NCBI GenBank assembly: GCA_965230375.1
Contig: CBDDKU010000006.1
Location: forward strand, 186,001 to 250,000
Origin: CBDDKU01 sp965230375
Lineage (GTDB): Bacteria > Bacteroidota > Bacteroidia > Flavobacteriales_D > Cryomorphaceae
Direction of reading: 5' to 3'
DNA: 64,000 bases
The notes beneath the pieces are model-generated. The model did no database searches, was not told the origin of the DNA, and saw only the letters and a list, made by a program, of their open reading frames with translations. Position numbers and translations under genes: made by a program. Position 1 is the stretch's first letter. Each line of letters begins with the position of its first letter. This document shows positions 18,253 to 27,065 of the stretch, in pieces.

Positions 18253-19186
18253 AGAACTAAGCAATAGAGATAAAGCTGTCCGTTTTCTTGCAGAAGAATT
18301 GAATAGTGGATCTCTTGGTTTATTTCTTGGAGCTGGAATTTCCAAATCTTTTGATCTATCGGGTTGGTTAGATTTATTAAATGATATTCGAGTACATGAT
18401 AGATTAAAAATGGAGCCCATTCCTTTGTATGCAAAAACGGAAGAGGCCAGAAGTGAGAAAAAGAAGCGGATAGAATATAGTGCAGATGAATTACAAGATT
18501 TTGCAAACGAAATATATTTTGAACTGAAACAAGACGAAGCAATTCTCAAATCTGTCGTTAGGGAAGTCTTGTATAACGGAGTTGAATTAAACGAAGGTTT
18601 TGACTTCTTCTCCCATAAGCAGATGGTTGCATTTTCTCTGCTCATTTCTGGTGGGTTAAAGGGAAGAGTTCAAACTGTTTTTACTCTTAATTATGATTCA
18701 TTACTCGAATGGTACCTTAGCTTATTTGGTTGTGAAGCACAAGCAGTCTACAGACTACCATATAAAAAGTCGAAATGCGATGTTGAAGTTTTTCATCCCC
18801 ATGGGTACCTTCCGCATAAATTATTTGATAATCAGGAAAGTGATGAAATTGTATTGGCAAGAAAACAAGCAGACAGAAGGTTAGGAAGCCGAGATAATTT
18901 GTGGTTTGATACGACACTATTTCATTTGAGTACTAAGGTCTTTTTGTTTATCGGATTGTCTGAAAGCACATCGAGTGATCGAATGCTTAGTACACTTCTC
19001 ACTAAGGCTTTCGACCAAGCAGATAGGACCTTGGGTATATGGGTTTTTCGTCATGAAATAGACAAAAATGTAAAGATTGAACTAGAATCTTGTGGAATAG
19101 CGGTTCTTATTTTAGATGAAGAAGATGGTATAGCAAGGTTTGTTTTAGATATATGTAGGAAGTCATCTGAACTAATTAGAATTTAA
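18245..19186 (+). CDS. SIR2-like family protein (probable NAD+-hydrolysing defence effector)
   Basis: 313 residues from ATG 18245, overlapping the previous gene by 8 bases. SIR2 signatures are visible: LGLFLGAGIS (Gly29-Ala-Gly-Ile-Ser33) in the first beta-alpha turn followed by a Trp-Leu-x-x-Leu helix (GWLDLLND); LNYDSLLE with Asn149-Tyr-Asp151; and HPHGYLP with His186-Gly187, the usual catalytic Asn and His; then VFLFIGLSES, the late Rossmann strand. This is the SIR2_2/bacterial defence group, not a classical deacetylase: there is no four-Cys zinc module. In such systems (Thoeris ThsA, DSR, SIR2-HerA) the domain destroys NAD+ on infection. By analogy this is the killing subunit here; the trigger is unknown. 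Confidence 0.82.
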   Translation: MIKELSNRDKAVRFLAEELNSGSLGLFLGAGISKSFDLSGWLDLLNDIRVHDRLKMEPIPLYAKTEEARSEKKKRIEYSADELQDFANEIYFELKQDEAILKSVVREVLYNGVELNEGFDFFSHKQMVAFSLLISGGLKGRVQTVFTLNYDSLLEWYLSLFGCEAQAVYRLPYKKSKCDVEVFHPHGYLPHKLFDNQESDEIVLARKQADRRLGSRDNLWFDTTLFHLSTKVFLFIGLSESTSSDRMLSTLLTKAFDQADRTLGIWVFRHEIDKNVKIELESCGIAVLILDEEDGIARFVLDICRKSSELIRI

Positions 19187-19191
19187 ATAGT

Positions 19192-19199
19192 TATATTTG
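19192..19199 (+). promoter_or_regulatory. -7 box before the 82-residue gene
   Basis: TATATTTG matches the Bacteroidota -7 consensus TAnnTTTG exactly and lies 19 bases before the ATG at 19219. It overlaps the end of the SIR2 gene region, so the small gene could have its own transcript. No clear -33 TTG was found at the right distance. Confidence 0.45.
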
Positions 19200-19218
19200 C
19201 ACCCCCTTTAGAATTATC

Positions 19219-19467
19219 ATGGACTTTTATTCCTTAAATAGATTTGTAGAAAGAGTACTGCATAAAGGAGAGACATCGTATCCGAAATCTGTCTATGAGA
19301 AAGATGTGAACTCATTTGTAACTCAAAATGAAGAGAGTTTGAAAAAGTCGGACCAAGGTGGTGTTCTTAATAGTTCAAATAGCACTCACGTTGGAGACAT
19401 TAAATTGGATGATGATAAAAGGAACTTGGTTTTCGTCCGTTCAAGTGACATTAAGAAGAATAATTAG
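19219..19467 (+). CDS. 82-residue hydrophilic protein at the end of the SIR2 operon
   Basis: Small, charged and Ser/Asn/Asp-rich protein (MDFYSLNRFVERVLHKGE at the start), without membrane segment. The second half looks disordered (QGGVLNSSNSTHVGDIKLDD). Starts 32 bases after the SIR2 stop on the same strand, behind its own consensus -7 box. Family unknown. It could be an antitoxin-like regulator, an accessory subunit of the system, or an unrelated passenger gene. The frame ends cleanly and is followed by a long gene-free gap, so it marks the end of the unit. Confidence 0.5.
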   Translation: MDFYSLNRFVERVLHKGETSYPKSVYEKDVNSFVTQNEESLKKSDQGGVLNSSNSTHVGDIKLDDDKRNLVFVRSSDIKKNN

Positions 19468-20080
19468 TTGATTAAATGCACCAATTTGTAATTGTCATTG
19501 GTTAAACCCTCCAGTGTACTATCCAGTCAATTTCTTTATGGACTTCAGCTAGGTGCTTTCAAGATTGATCACGAAGGGACAATAATTAATTCTCTTTCTT
19601 CGTTGCGCAATTGGTCTCGCTACTACTACTACTACTATTCAAGAATTTGAATAGAATTAATTTTTTCAGACTCTCTTAAATTGGAAAGCAAGACAAATTT
19701 ATGGATTAATAATAACATGGGTCTTTGCTAGTTATCACAAGTTTTGTATTCAAAGTTAGCCAAGATTAGGTCGTTTATCTCAGGCTTCAGTTCTATCCTT
19801 TAATTTGATCGCTTTTCAACTCAATAAAAGGCAGTACGCGACTACCTTCTATTGTGGAAGAACTCCCGATTCTTTCAGTGGCTTTGATATTTTAGATGGT
19901 AAAACCGTCTCAAAGAAGATCTAAATAGATCAAGAAATACAGCATAATCCATCTTGTTTGAAAATTGTCTAAATATAATTTGAGCGAACTTGAGATCAAA
20001 CTTAATGGGAAAAGGTTAGTCAGATGAAGAGTCATCGGAAGGTAAATTTTTCAGGGATCGTTTTGATTGAACCTTTGTCT
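19468..20080. other. 613-base gap, no gene seen
   Basis: AT-rich stretch between the SIR2 unit and copy C of the small membrane protein. It has five consecutive TAC triplets at 19621-19635 and otherwise no repeat, terminator or RNA gene that I recognise. Confidence 0.4.
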
Positions 20081-20530
20081 TTATTTGGTGTAAATGATTG
20101 CCGCTTTCTTTTCTTCCTTTTGATTGTGTTTGTGGGTTTTGTAAATGGCGATTAACATGCAAATTGGCATATAACATAGAAGGATAAGAGTAACACTTCC
20201 TGCCACTAACATTCTAATGTAGAGAATGGTTTCGTTAGCAATGTTGGCTGTAACGATGTAGAGAAGAAAGCTAAGGATAGGGAAAAGAAGCATCATTAGA
20301 GCCGTCAAACTACTGACATAAAACAATCCAAATGGCCCAAAAACGAATGTAAGAGCAATGGATAAGGCCATGCTTTTCTTTTTGGGGATATATGTATGGG
20401 AGACGTTCTTAGAATTAACTGATTCTGCCTTTAAATAGGTTATGCTTTGGGGATAAAGCCTATAGTAATCGTTTAGAGTTTTGGTTGGGTTAGAATTTAA
20501 CCAATCCCTTGGCGATGGTCTTTCTGACAT
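20081..20530 (-). CDS. small multi-pass membrane protein, copy C
   Basis: 149 residues, the close paralogue of the protein at 10598-11044: 13 differences in the first 140 residues, mostly in the polar N-terminus (positions 2, 6, 8, 12, 16, 39, 41-43), while hydrophobic segments 54-95 and 103-129 with FGPFGLFY are nearly unchanged. The last residues diverge (KKAAIIYTK here). The similarity ends close to the stop codon on one side but continues about 210 bases beyond the ATG on the other, through the structured leader. Function unknown; the pattern of conservation says both copies are working genes. Confidence 0.7.
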   Translation of the reverse strand: MSERPSPRDWLNSNPTKTLNDYYRLYPQSITYLKAESVNSKNVSHTYIPKKKSMALSIALTFVFGPFGLFYVSSLTALMMLLFPILSFLLYIVTANIANETILYIRMLVAGSVTLILLCYMPICMLIAIYKTHKHNQKEEKKAAIIYTK

Positions 20531-20745
20531 AGTGAGTCGATGTTATATCCCATCAACCCAATGAGAGTGGTTTATTGAAAAAGGCGATGGGCTGAAAGCC
20601 ATATTCGAAATCGAGGTTCCGCTAAGACCCATCGCACAAAATAAACTAACAACCCATCTTTCGATGAGCGTTCAGTCTATCACCCCTGTGCGATTTGAAA
20701 TTTAGCGGATTTCGATTTACAGATTGATAGCTAATCGCTAACTAA
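20531..20745 (-). other. structured leader/palindromic element with covarying stems, copy C
   Basis: Second copy of the element at 11045-11270. Stems: TCCGCTAA (20618-20625) with TTAGCGGA (20702-20709), ATCGCACA (20631-20638) with TGTGCGAT (20687-20694), an outer AAATCGA (20608-20614) with TCGATTT (20712-20718), and the invariant CATC-TTTC-GATG hairpin. Compared with copy A, two base pairs in the first stem and two in the second have changed on both sides at once. Flanking blocks such as CCCATCAACCCAATGAGAGT and the TAGCTAATCGCTAACTAAT end are identical. Confidence 0.6.
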
Positions 20746-21292
20746 TATGTTCGAGTTCGTTCTTCTATAATTAGATTTTTATTTAGGGTAAAAATAAAAA
20801 GAAAGGCTGTGTGCTCCAACGGTATTTAATCACGCCCGATTAGAAATTTAAAGTTTATACCTCAACACGTTAATACTTCTAACTATACCTGATGTCCTTT
20901 AAATATTCTACATGTCTCGCTAGATATGGCTAGATGCCAAACTAGAAGCTTCGGAATAGAAATTCAAGGGGCTTAAGTAGGACTTTAGAGACAATGAACG
21001 TGAGTTTGAAATACAGCTCTTGTTATAACCTGCTAGTATTCAAGTATTGACTCTAGGTCTAAAATTCACTTCTATCAAAAAAGAATCGATACATAAATCC
21101 AAAGTCCGATTCTATCGAAAACCGTAAAAGTTCATATCTGGTATTCACTTTAAGCACGTACATCAAATTGATGTATTCTATCTTGATATTTGAAGTCCAT
21201 TTTTTTGAAAAATTCTGTGTTTTTCGTGTGATTTCTTTAGGTGTGATTGCTAGTGAGTTAGTCTTTTACGAAGCCTTCTCGAAGGGCGAGAC
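20746..21292. other. 547-base gap, no gene seen
   Basis: AT-rich sequence upstream of the copy-C leader and downstream of the helicase gene on the minus strand. The left end of the integrative element might lie here or further left; I saw no repeat of the right-hand junction sequence. Confidence 0.35.
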
Positions 21293-22759
21293 TTAAGAAC
21301 CTTTGTTTAATTGAATTCGTAACTCATCTCTTTTGATTCTCTCTTCTCTCGTCAATTCTATTTCCTCCTGATATTCAAAACTTGTTTCTCCGTTACTCGC
21401 CCTTTTTGTAGTGTAATGATACCCTTGGTGATCCGCGTAAAGCCTTATCCAGTTGAAAAATTGACGTTTGGTATAACATCTATCTTCACAAATTTCTGGG
21501 TAGATGTTTTCGAATTTTACCCTTAGCTCATTCCTGTAATGAAGTTTGTTGGTTCTAATTTCTGATATAAACTCAACAAATTCGGGGCAAGTTTCAGCTT
21601 CAATTTTTTTCTTGTTGAGGTTGATACTACTCACCGAGATAATGCCCTGTTTGAGATATAACTGTACGCATTGAATCATGAAGTTGTCGAATAGATTATA
21701 CTGTGCCTCATCCCACTCTGAGAAGAAAGTGTGATTGAAGTCGTCAAAGGGAGTGTGATTAATATTGTAATAATTTGAAAGTTCGAATTCTTCCCTTCGC
21801 CTTATATTTGATTCACCTTTTCCTTTAAGCACATAGTTAGTTGTAATAAGGATTTTGGGAGAATCTTGCTCCGGAATTCTAATCCGAGTCTTTCCCTTTC
21901 TCTCTACAATAAGCTCTTCAGTCATAGCGCTAAAGAGTTTTTCTGAATTAAAATTTCTAGGGACATCGTCGAAAGCTAGAATAGATGTACTTGGTTTTAC
22001 GTCTTGAAAAGCAAATTGCCCCCACTTAAAGTTCTTTCCATCTTGCACCAGGACTTCTCTCATTTTAGAAATAGCAGTTTTGATGATGCCTTTCCCTGTA
22101 CCTCCATTGGGGTTATCACTCATCACTTCATCCATTAATACGATGGTTTTTGGAATCTTCGGGTCTTTGTATTCATGTAGGAGATATCCAATCATAGAGC
22201 AAATGCCATTGTATCTGACTTGTTTTTCCCCGCTTATGTTCCAGAGAAACTTGGCGAACACACAGTGTTCCAACATTGCGTGTGTAGAATTATGAAGTAC
22301 TTCAATAGATCGATCGAGTAACTTAGTTTCCCAGACATGTCCGTCAAGCTCTGAGTAGTCTAAAGCGGTAATTGAATTTGGCTCAATTTGAAGAAATTGA
22401 TTCCGATAGTACATATAGGAGATAGAGGAGGTGTCCCGTTTAATATCTACACTTTTTATCTCAAGTAGTTTGAGCTGATTGGATGAAATTATCTTGCCAA
22501 CATTCAATCTAATTGCCTCTTCGACTTTGTCTCTCTGCTTAATGTCTTCTAGATAATTCCTCACATGGTTCAGGATGACTTGAGAAATGTATGTGTCATC
22601 AATCTCTCTGACGATATGATCTATAATAACTACCAGCATTCGACTATCGACAAGTTCAATCTGACCGATTCCCTTTGTGTCTAGGAATCTATATAGTTGT
22701 GTATAGTTTAAATTGACACTACCATTCCTTTTGAAGTACCAGAATATATTTGTGTTCAT
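21293..22759 (-). CDS. SF3-type primase-helicase of an integrative element
   Basis: 488 residues. It has an AAA+/SF3 helicase core: a P-loop in NPNGGTGKGIIK (about residues 217-228), a Walker B-like SILAFDDVP (about 258-264) and a sensor LITTNYVLKG, then RRREEFELSNYY. This layout is that of phage/plasmid primase-helicases (virulence-associated-E/D5-like). The N-terminal 150 residues lack a recognisable primase active site. Likely unwinds the excised element or its replication intermediate. It is the most distal gene of a minus-strand series running from the recombinase at 27065. The P-loop ends GKG rather than GKS/T, an unusual but known variant in this group. Confidence 0.7.
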   Translation of the reverse strand: MNTNIFWYFKRNGSVNLNYTQLYRFLDTKGIGQIELVDSRMLVVIIDHIVREIDDTYISQVILNHVRNYLEDIKQRDKVEEAIRLNVGKIISSNQLKLLEIKSVDIKRDTSSISYMYYRNQFLQIEPNSITALDYSELDGHVWETKLLDRSIEVLHNSTHAMLEHCVFAKFLWNISGEKQVRYNGICSMIGYLLHEYKDPKIPKTIVLMDEVMSDNPNGGTGKGIIKTAISKMREVLVQDGKNFKWGQFAFQDVKPSTSILAFDDVPRNFNSEKLFSAMTEELIVERKGKTRIRIPEQDSPKILITTNYVLKGKGESNIRRREEFELSNYYNINHTPFDDFNHTFFSEWDEAQYNLFDNFMIQCVQLYLKQGIISVSSINLNKKKIEAETCPEFVEFISEIRTNKLHYRNELRVKFENIYPEICEDRCYTKRQFFNWIRLYADHQGYHYTTKRASNGETSFEYQEEIELTREERIKRDELRIQLNKGS

Positions 22760-22989
22760 TCTATTAAATTTTTTGTTTGACCTAGCTTAGCCCTTGTTTT
22801 CGAAAGTCTCTCGATGATTCGGGGTGGTTGTCCCACCGACATATTGTTCCCTGTTTAAATGGAAGTATTCAAATTCAAGTTCAATTGTCAAGATGGTTTC
22901 ACTCAAATGGCAAAGCGCCGACTATAGAAATGGGCAAGAAAGATTAATCTCTTAAGTTATCTTCCTCACCCGCTTCTTTTTATTGATAG

Positions 22990-23856
22990 TTAACTTATTT
23001 CCTGGACTGCTTGTTGAGTGGGTCGCAACATGTTCAGATATCTTTCTTGGGATTCTGTACTTAGACGACTTAATACAAGGTGAACCCCCTTAGCGAGTTG
23101 CTCAGGAGTCAAGACATTCATCATAGAATAGACTTCTGACAGAAACATCTCTTCTTCTTCATCTATTTCTTGTTGACCGAGTTCTACTTGAGTTAAAGCG
23201 CTTTCATGTGAAGTTTCCAATGCTCTATCCAGTGCATTTTGGAGACTACTCATGTAGTTTTGCTCTTCAGTAGTGAGTGGTTTAATGTTGAAGTATTTCT
23301 CATCTAGGGAATTATCGAATAACTCGCTTCCCTGAATGCTATTGCTGTAGCTGTCAAAAGAATGCAGCTCTACATTATGGGTGAGGTTTAGTGTTTTAAC
23401 AGATATTCCTCTGTATAACCTTAGAATCTCCTTAATCTGCTCCTTCTTGTGTATCAGTACAATGCAAGGGAAATCAGTGGGATTTTCTTGAACCCTAGCT
23501 ATAGACACGCTCAATTGACTCCCTAATCCCTTTTGCTCAATTAAGTGAACAAGCTCCTCTGCTAAGAGGTAAGACTGTTCTTGAAGGACTTCGAAGCAGT
23601 TGTCGTCTTTACGGATGAATTCCCGAAACAGGTGGGATGTGATGAGACATATCCGAACTATCCCTGAATGTTCTAGTGAGCAAATTCTTTCAAGAGCACT
23701 CTTTCTCATTGATGAACACTGTCTCTCAATATCCTCTTCTAGCTTTATGAAAATGCTTTCTGCCCTAAGTCCAAGCTGTAATGCCGAATTGATAGTATTA
23801 TATTTTTTCATGATATCTGATTTTGATTTGTCTTCTATGCTTCTGCTTTTTTCCAT
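22990..23856 (-). CDS. unknown protein between replication genes
   Basis: 288-residue soluble, largely helical protein. N-terminus MEKSRSIEDKSKSD, a Glu-rich patch (GQQEIDEEEEMFLSEVYSM) near 215-235, and a C-terminal helical segment (PEQLAKGVHLVLSRLSTES). No motif recognised. It begins 4 bases from the end of the preceding gene on the same strand, so it is part of the element's transcript. Perhaps an accessory replication or partition protein; this is a guess from position. Confidence 0.5.
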   Translation of the reverse strand: MEKSRSIEDKSKSDIMKKYNTINSALQLGLRAESIFIKLEEDIERQCSSMRKSALERICSLEHSGIVRICLITSHLFREFIRKDDNCFEVLQEQSYLLAEELVHLIEQKGLGSQLSVSIARVQENPTDFPCIVLIHKKEQIKEILRLYRGISVKTLNLTHNVELHSFDSYSNSIQGSELFDNSLDEKYFNIKPLTTEEQNYMSSLQNALDRALETSHESALTQVELGQQEIDEEEEMFLSEVYSMMNVLTPEQLAKGVHLVLSRLSTESQERYLNMLRPTQQAVQEIS

Positions 23857-23860
23857 TTCG

Positions 23861-24823
23861 CTATTGATGTGTTGTTTCCCTGACTTGTTGTACCCCTATG
23901 TGACAAGTAGTTGAGTTTGTTAGTTTTTCCACGGTTTTGATCAAGGCCACCCGAAGTTTGAAATGAGGGCTGTTCCGATTCATCGTAAGATCATGCATCA
24001 GCTCGCTATTTGCCTTCTGCATCTCGTTAAACTTCCATATTGATAGAGTGGACTTGTAATACTCCCTCATTTTAGGTTCGGAAAAGCCAATCATTCGTTG
24101 CAATTCCTTTTCACTCACCAAGTCATGACTAATTGGAAGCTTCCGTATACGATCAAATTTTTTGATCAAGTCTTGTCCCAATATTTTGAGAGTCGCGGGT
24201 TTGTAAAAATCGCTATAGGTGACACGATCCTTTCCTAAGAGTCGTTTTAACCTACCAATACCATTATTCACGATTTCATATCTCAGAATTCCTTTGATTG
24301 GCAGCTCGGCTTGCTTCGACTTGTCGTAGAATTTCACGCGATAGTCAGTGAAATAGCATAACTTCCCAAGAGGCTTTCCTTTATGTGGGTTGTCAGGGAA
24401 GAACTTATTGATCCGAGTAGTTCCCAAGCTGATGTAGGAATCAGTGAACTCTTGTGGTGTACAAGACGCCACTTTCAGATTAACGCCATATTCAAAGCGA
24501 GAGAAGAACTCAATGTCCTTTGGCTGCTTACCTAGCTTTTCGCAAAGGAAATCCAAAGTGCTCAAGAGTTTGTCAGAGGTGAAGTCATCATAATTGTGCA
24601 GACCCAAAGGAATTTGCCTTAAAACAGCATTGTAAAATTTGTGCATTGATCCTGCAATTTGGAGCTCTAGCATATTGGGCCAGTACGTTAGCCGCAAATT
24701 GTAGTATTCAATTGAGATTCCTCCGAATCGGTTTCTTGACTGTCGGAATTCATTCAGTGATTCTGACAGCTTAGTCCATTCTTCTGTGGTGAATCGAACT
24801 TTACTTTTTTGGAAATCAATCAT
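23861..24823 (-). CDS. gene-II-like (rolling-circle type) replication initiator
   Basis: 320 residues. The sequence shows the pattern of filamentous-phage gene II/phage X replication proteins: an N-terminal RLTYWPNMLELQIAGSMHKF, then SRFEYGVNLKV, the strand-turn CYFTDYRVKFYDKSKQ and LRYEIVNNGIGRL. The Tyr/Lys in KFYDK and the Glu in LRYE are the usual conserved positions. Such proteins nick one strand to begin rolling-circle replication. Together with the helicase at 21293 it suggests replication of the excised element, or a mobilisation step. Assignment is by motif order only. Confidence 0.55.
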   Translation of the reverse strand: MIDFQKSKVRFTTEEWTKLSESLNEFRQSRNRFGGISIEYYNLRLTYWPNMLELQIAGSMHKFYNAVLRQIPLGLHNYDDFTSDKLLSTLDFLCEKLGKQPKDIEFFSRFEYGVNLKVASCTPQEFTDSYISLGTTRINKFFPDNPHKGKPLGKLCYFTDYRVKFYDKSKQAELPIKGILRYEIVNNGIGRLKRLLGKDRVTYSDFYKPATLKILGQDLIKKFDRIRKLPISHDLVSEKELQRMIGFSEPKMREYYKSTLSIWKFNEMQKANSELMHDLTMNRNSPHFKLRVALIKTVEKLTNSTTCHIGVQQVRETTHQ

Positions 24824-24824
24824 C

Positions 24825-25148
24825 TCAGGCTACATTTAAGTTATTGTCCAACCAAGCTCTGGCTTGTTTGGACATCTCTGTCGATGAAAGCGATGGTTTT
24901 TGCAAGCAATAGTCTTCCAAATCCGTTCGCTTGAAATAGAGTTTTCCACCATCTGGCTTGAAGAATGGTATTAACCCAGAACTAGTCATCTTGTATAGTT
25001 TGGAATCGGAAATCGCCAGAAATAGGCAAGCTTCCTTAAACGTCAGAATCTCCTTGTTTTGGAGGTTGTGATCTTCGAGCTGCTTCTCAATGGTGCTCAG
25101 TTTTCTGAAAAAAACCTGTAATCGGTCTTCAATAATCTTACTATTCAT
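24825..25148 (-). CDS. helix-turn-helix DNA-binding protein (excisionase/regulator type)
   Basis: 107 residues from ATG 25148 (MNSKIIEDRLQVFFRKLS); a longer frame to 25241 adds an unlikely N-terminus. After a coiled-coil start comes a winged helix domain of the MerR/excisionase (HTH_17) kind: ILTFKEACLFLAISDSKLYK, then TSSGLIPFFKPDGGKLYFKR and DLEDYCLQ. These small proteins are standard in integrative elements of Bacteroidota, between the integrase and the replication genes, and act as excisionase or repressor. It lies one base from the replication gene. Confidence 0.75.
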   Translation of the reverse strand: MNSKIIEDRLQVFFRKLSTIEKQLEDHNLQNKEILTFKEACLFLAISDSKLYKMTSSGLIPFFKPDGGKLYFKRTDLEDYCLQKPSLSSTEMSKQARAWLDNNLNVA

Positions 25149-25257
25149 CTTTTTTTTGATTTTCTGAGTGCTGGCCAACACTGTATTAGTTAATTGACCG
25201 CAAGTAACTTCACAGTAAAAAGATGAATGGTGAGATGGCAAGACGCTAGATTAATAT

Positions 25258-25989
25258 CTAACCATTCTCACCATGTATTTTGGAAATATCTTGTTTTAAT
25301 TCAGAAATCTTTCTTGCTGAAGGAGAGTTGGAGGCATCCCTTTGCTTTTCCTTTGCACTGTATAAATCCTGGGCTTTGAATGGTTTATCCTTGAAAGTTG
25401 CAAACTTTCCTGAGGATTCCAATCGACTCAGGTCAAAAGGCTCGAAATATCTGAACAGAATGTCATTTATGAAGAGACTTAGTTCAGCTGGTCCCACACC
25501 AAATTTTATGGAAATGTCTTCTTTATTAATGTCTTCGGAGCTAAATAGCAACTTTAAATCTTCATCAGAATTGTCGTCATGGAAAATCTCATTTTTCACC
25601 AATTCACGGATAAACAAGGGTAGGAAGTTCCTTGTATCCTGGTGTTTATGCTTAAGCTTGATTTTGAAAGGATTCTCAACGGTTTTTCTCTGGCGCTTTG
25701 AGTAAGTTGCAATCGCGTGAGGTATTGTAACGGAAAACAAGTGTTGTACAGCATCTGGGTCAAGAAATCTGGATAAGTAGCAAGAACCCTGTGACTGTTC
25801 AAGTGAATCAGGGTGAATGAATACGTTCCCTGCGATATCAACTTCATCTAGAAGAAACTGGAGAAACTGTATTTTTTCCGCCTTAGTCCTGAATTGCTCT
25901 AAATACGTTTCAAGATTATCTAAACCAAGGATTGGCTCGAATTGATGTCTCTCGAGTTCCTTAAAAGTTGAGCGATTGAACTGTCCCAT
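25258..25989 (-). CDS. integrase-adjacent hypothetical protein
   Basis: 243 residues, soluble, no recognised motif (MGQFNRSTFKELERHQFEPI at the start). Its ATG overlaps the recombinase stop by one base (TAATG), so translation is coupled to the recombinase. Proteins of this size in this place are frequent in Bacteroidota integrative elements but of unknown function. The basic, Ser-rich C-terminus (KEKQRDASNSPSARK) could contact DNA. Confidence 0.6.
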   Translation of the reverse strand: MGQFNRSTFKELERHQFEPILGLDNLETYLEQFRTKAEKIQFLQFLLDEVDIAGNVFIHPDSLEQSQGSCYLSRFLDPDAVQHLFSVTIPHAIATYSKRQRKTVENPFKIKLKHKHQDTRNFLPLFIRELVKNEIFHDDNSDEDLKLLFSSEDINKEDISIKFGVGPAELSLFINDILFRYFEPFDLSRLESSGKFATFKDKPFKAQDLYSAKEKQRDASNSPSARKISELKQDISKIHGENG

Positions 25990-27065
25990 TATTCAAATAT
26001 ACTTGGTAGTTTATCAACCGCAGTAATTTTAGTGTCATTTACCAATTTTGCATATATCTGAGTGGTTCTAATTTCTTTATGACCAAGCAGTTTTGACACA
26101 GTGTAAAGCTCAACGCCTTTATTAATCAATAATGTGGCATGTGTGTGTCGAGCACAATGAAAGGTGATGTGTTTGGTGATGTTTGCTTTCAGCATCCATT
26201 TTGACAATGCGATATTATGATGCGCACTGTACTTTAACCCTAAAAATACTCGATCATTTTCATCTCTGCGTTCACCGATTAATTCTCTAGCTTCCCTGTT
26301 GATTGGAAGAACTTCTGTCTCTTTTGTTTTCTGTTGTGTAAAGACCAATTCAGTTCTATCGGACAAATCTCTAACGTCTTTCCACATCAAATTTTGGATG
26401 TCTGACCATCTTAATCCAGTCAACACGCTAAAGAAGAATGCTTTTTTAAGAATTGGGTATCGACATTCTTGAACACCCAACCTCTTTAATTCTTCTTCGG
26501 TCAAAAATTCTCTTATGGGGTTTACCATTTTAGGTGATTTTACGTGCATGGCAGGGTCGCTTTCAATCAGTCTATCTCGAAATGCTGAGTGAACTGCTCT
26601 TTTGATTTTATTGAAGTAGGTGTGCGCCGAATTTTGCGCAAGTCGACTAACGAGATATGCCTTCATATTCTCTAACCAACTTTCTGTGATGTCTTCGAAC
26701 TTGAGTTCACTTTTGGAAAATTTGATGAGGTGTTTTTGGACACTGTACCACGTTTCATAATTGACTCCAGTTTCAAATCTTTGTTGGACAATTTCATCAA
26801 AGTAGTTGAGGAAACTACTGTTGTATTTCTTTTTCGGGTCTTGTCTGCCAAGTCTATTGTTAAGAATATCTGATTCATGTTCATTCCTAATCAATTCGGC
26901 CATTTTCCAGACTTCTTTGTTTCTGGCCTTGTCTAGGTTAGATTTTTCTGGATGCAGGTATAGTCCTAACCTTTTTTGATAGTTGTTGTCCTTGTCAATG
27001 TACACATCTAGATAGATGCTTTTTCTGCCATTTGACAGTTTTTCAGTTCTTAGATTTACTCCCAT
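25989..27065 (-). CDS. tyrosine recombinase (integrase) of an integrative element
   Basis: 358 residues, full length for the family. N-terminal arm-binding part, a SAM-like core-binding domain (about 100-190: YFDEIVQQRFETGVNYETWY, AQNSAHTYFNKIKRAVHSA), then the catalytic domain with Arg in TGLRWSDIQNLMW, Lys in FTQQKTKETEVLP, the His-x-x-Arg of FHCARHTHATLL, His of LLGHKEIRTT and the nucleophilic Tyr of TQIYAKLV. All catalytic residues are present. It is the first gene of the minus-strand series 27065-21293 and sits about 340 bases from the 3' end of mnmE, which suggests that mnmE's end is the integration target. Confidence 0.93.
   Translation of the reverse strand: MGVNLRTEKLSNGRKSIYLDVYIDKDNNYQKRLGLYLHPEKSNLDKARNKEVWKMAELIRNEHESDILNNRLGRQDPKKKYNSSFLNYFDEIVQQRFETGVNYETWYSVQKHLIKFSKSELKFEDITESWLENMKAYLVSRLAQNSAHTYFNKIKRAVHSAFRDRLIESDPAMHVKSPKMVNPIREFLTEEELKRLGVQECRYPILKKAFFFSVLTGLRWSDIQNLMWKDVRDLSDRTELVFTQQKTKETEVLPINREARELIGERRDENDRVFLGLKYSAHHNIALSKWMLKANITKHITFHCARHTHATLLINKGVELYTVSKLLGHKEIRTTQIYAKLVNDTKITAVDKLPSIFE

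Noticed and set aside
19621..19635. TAC repeat as CRISPR or phase-variable tract
   Set aside because: Five TAC units only, outside any gene; no spacers or direct repeats of CRISPR type anywhere in the window.
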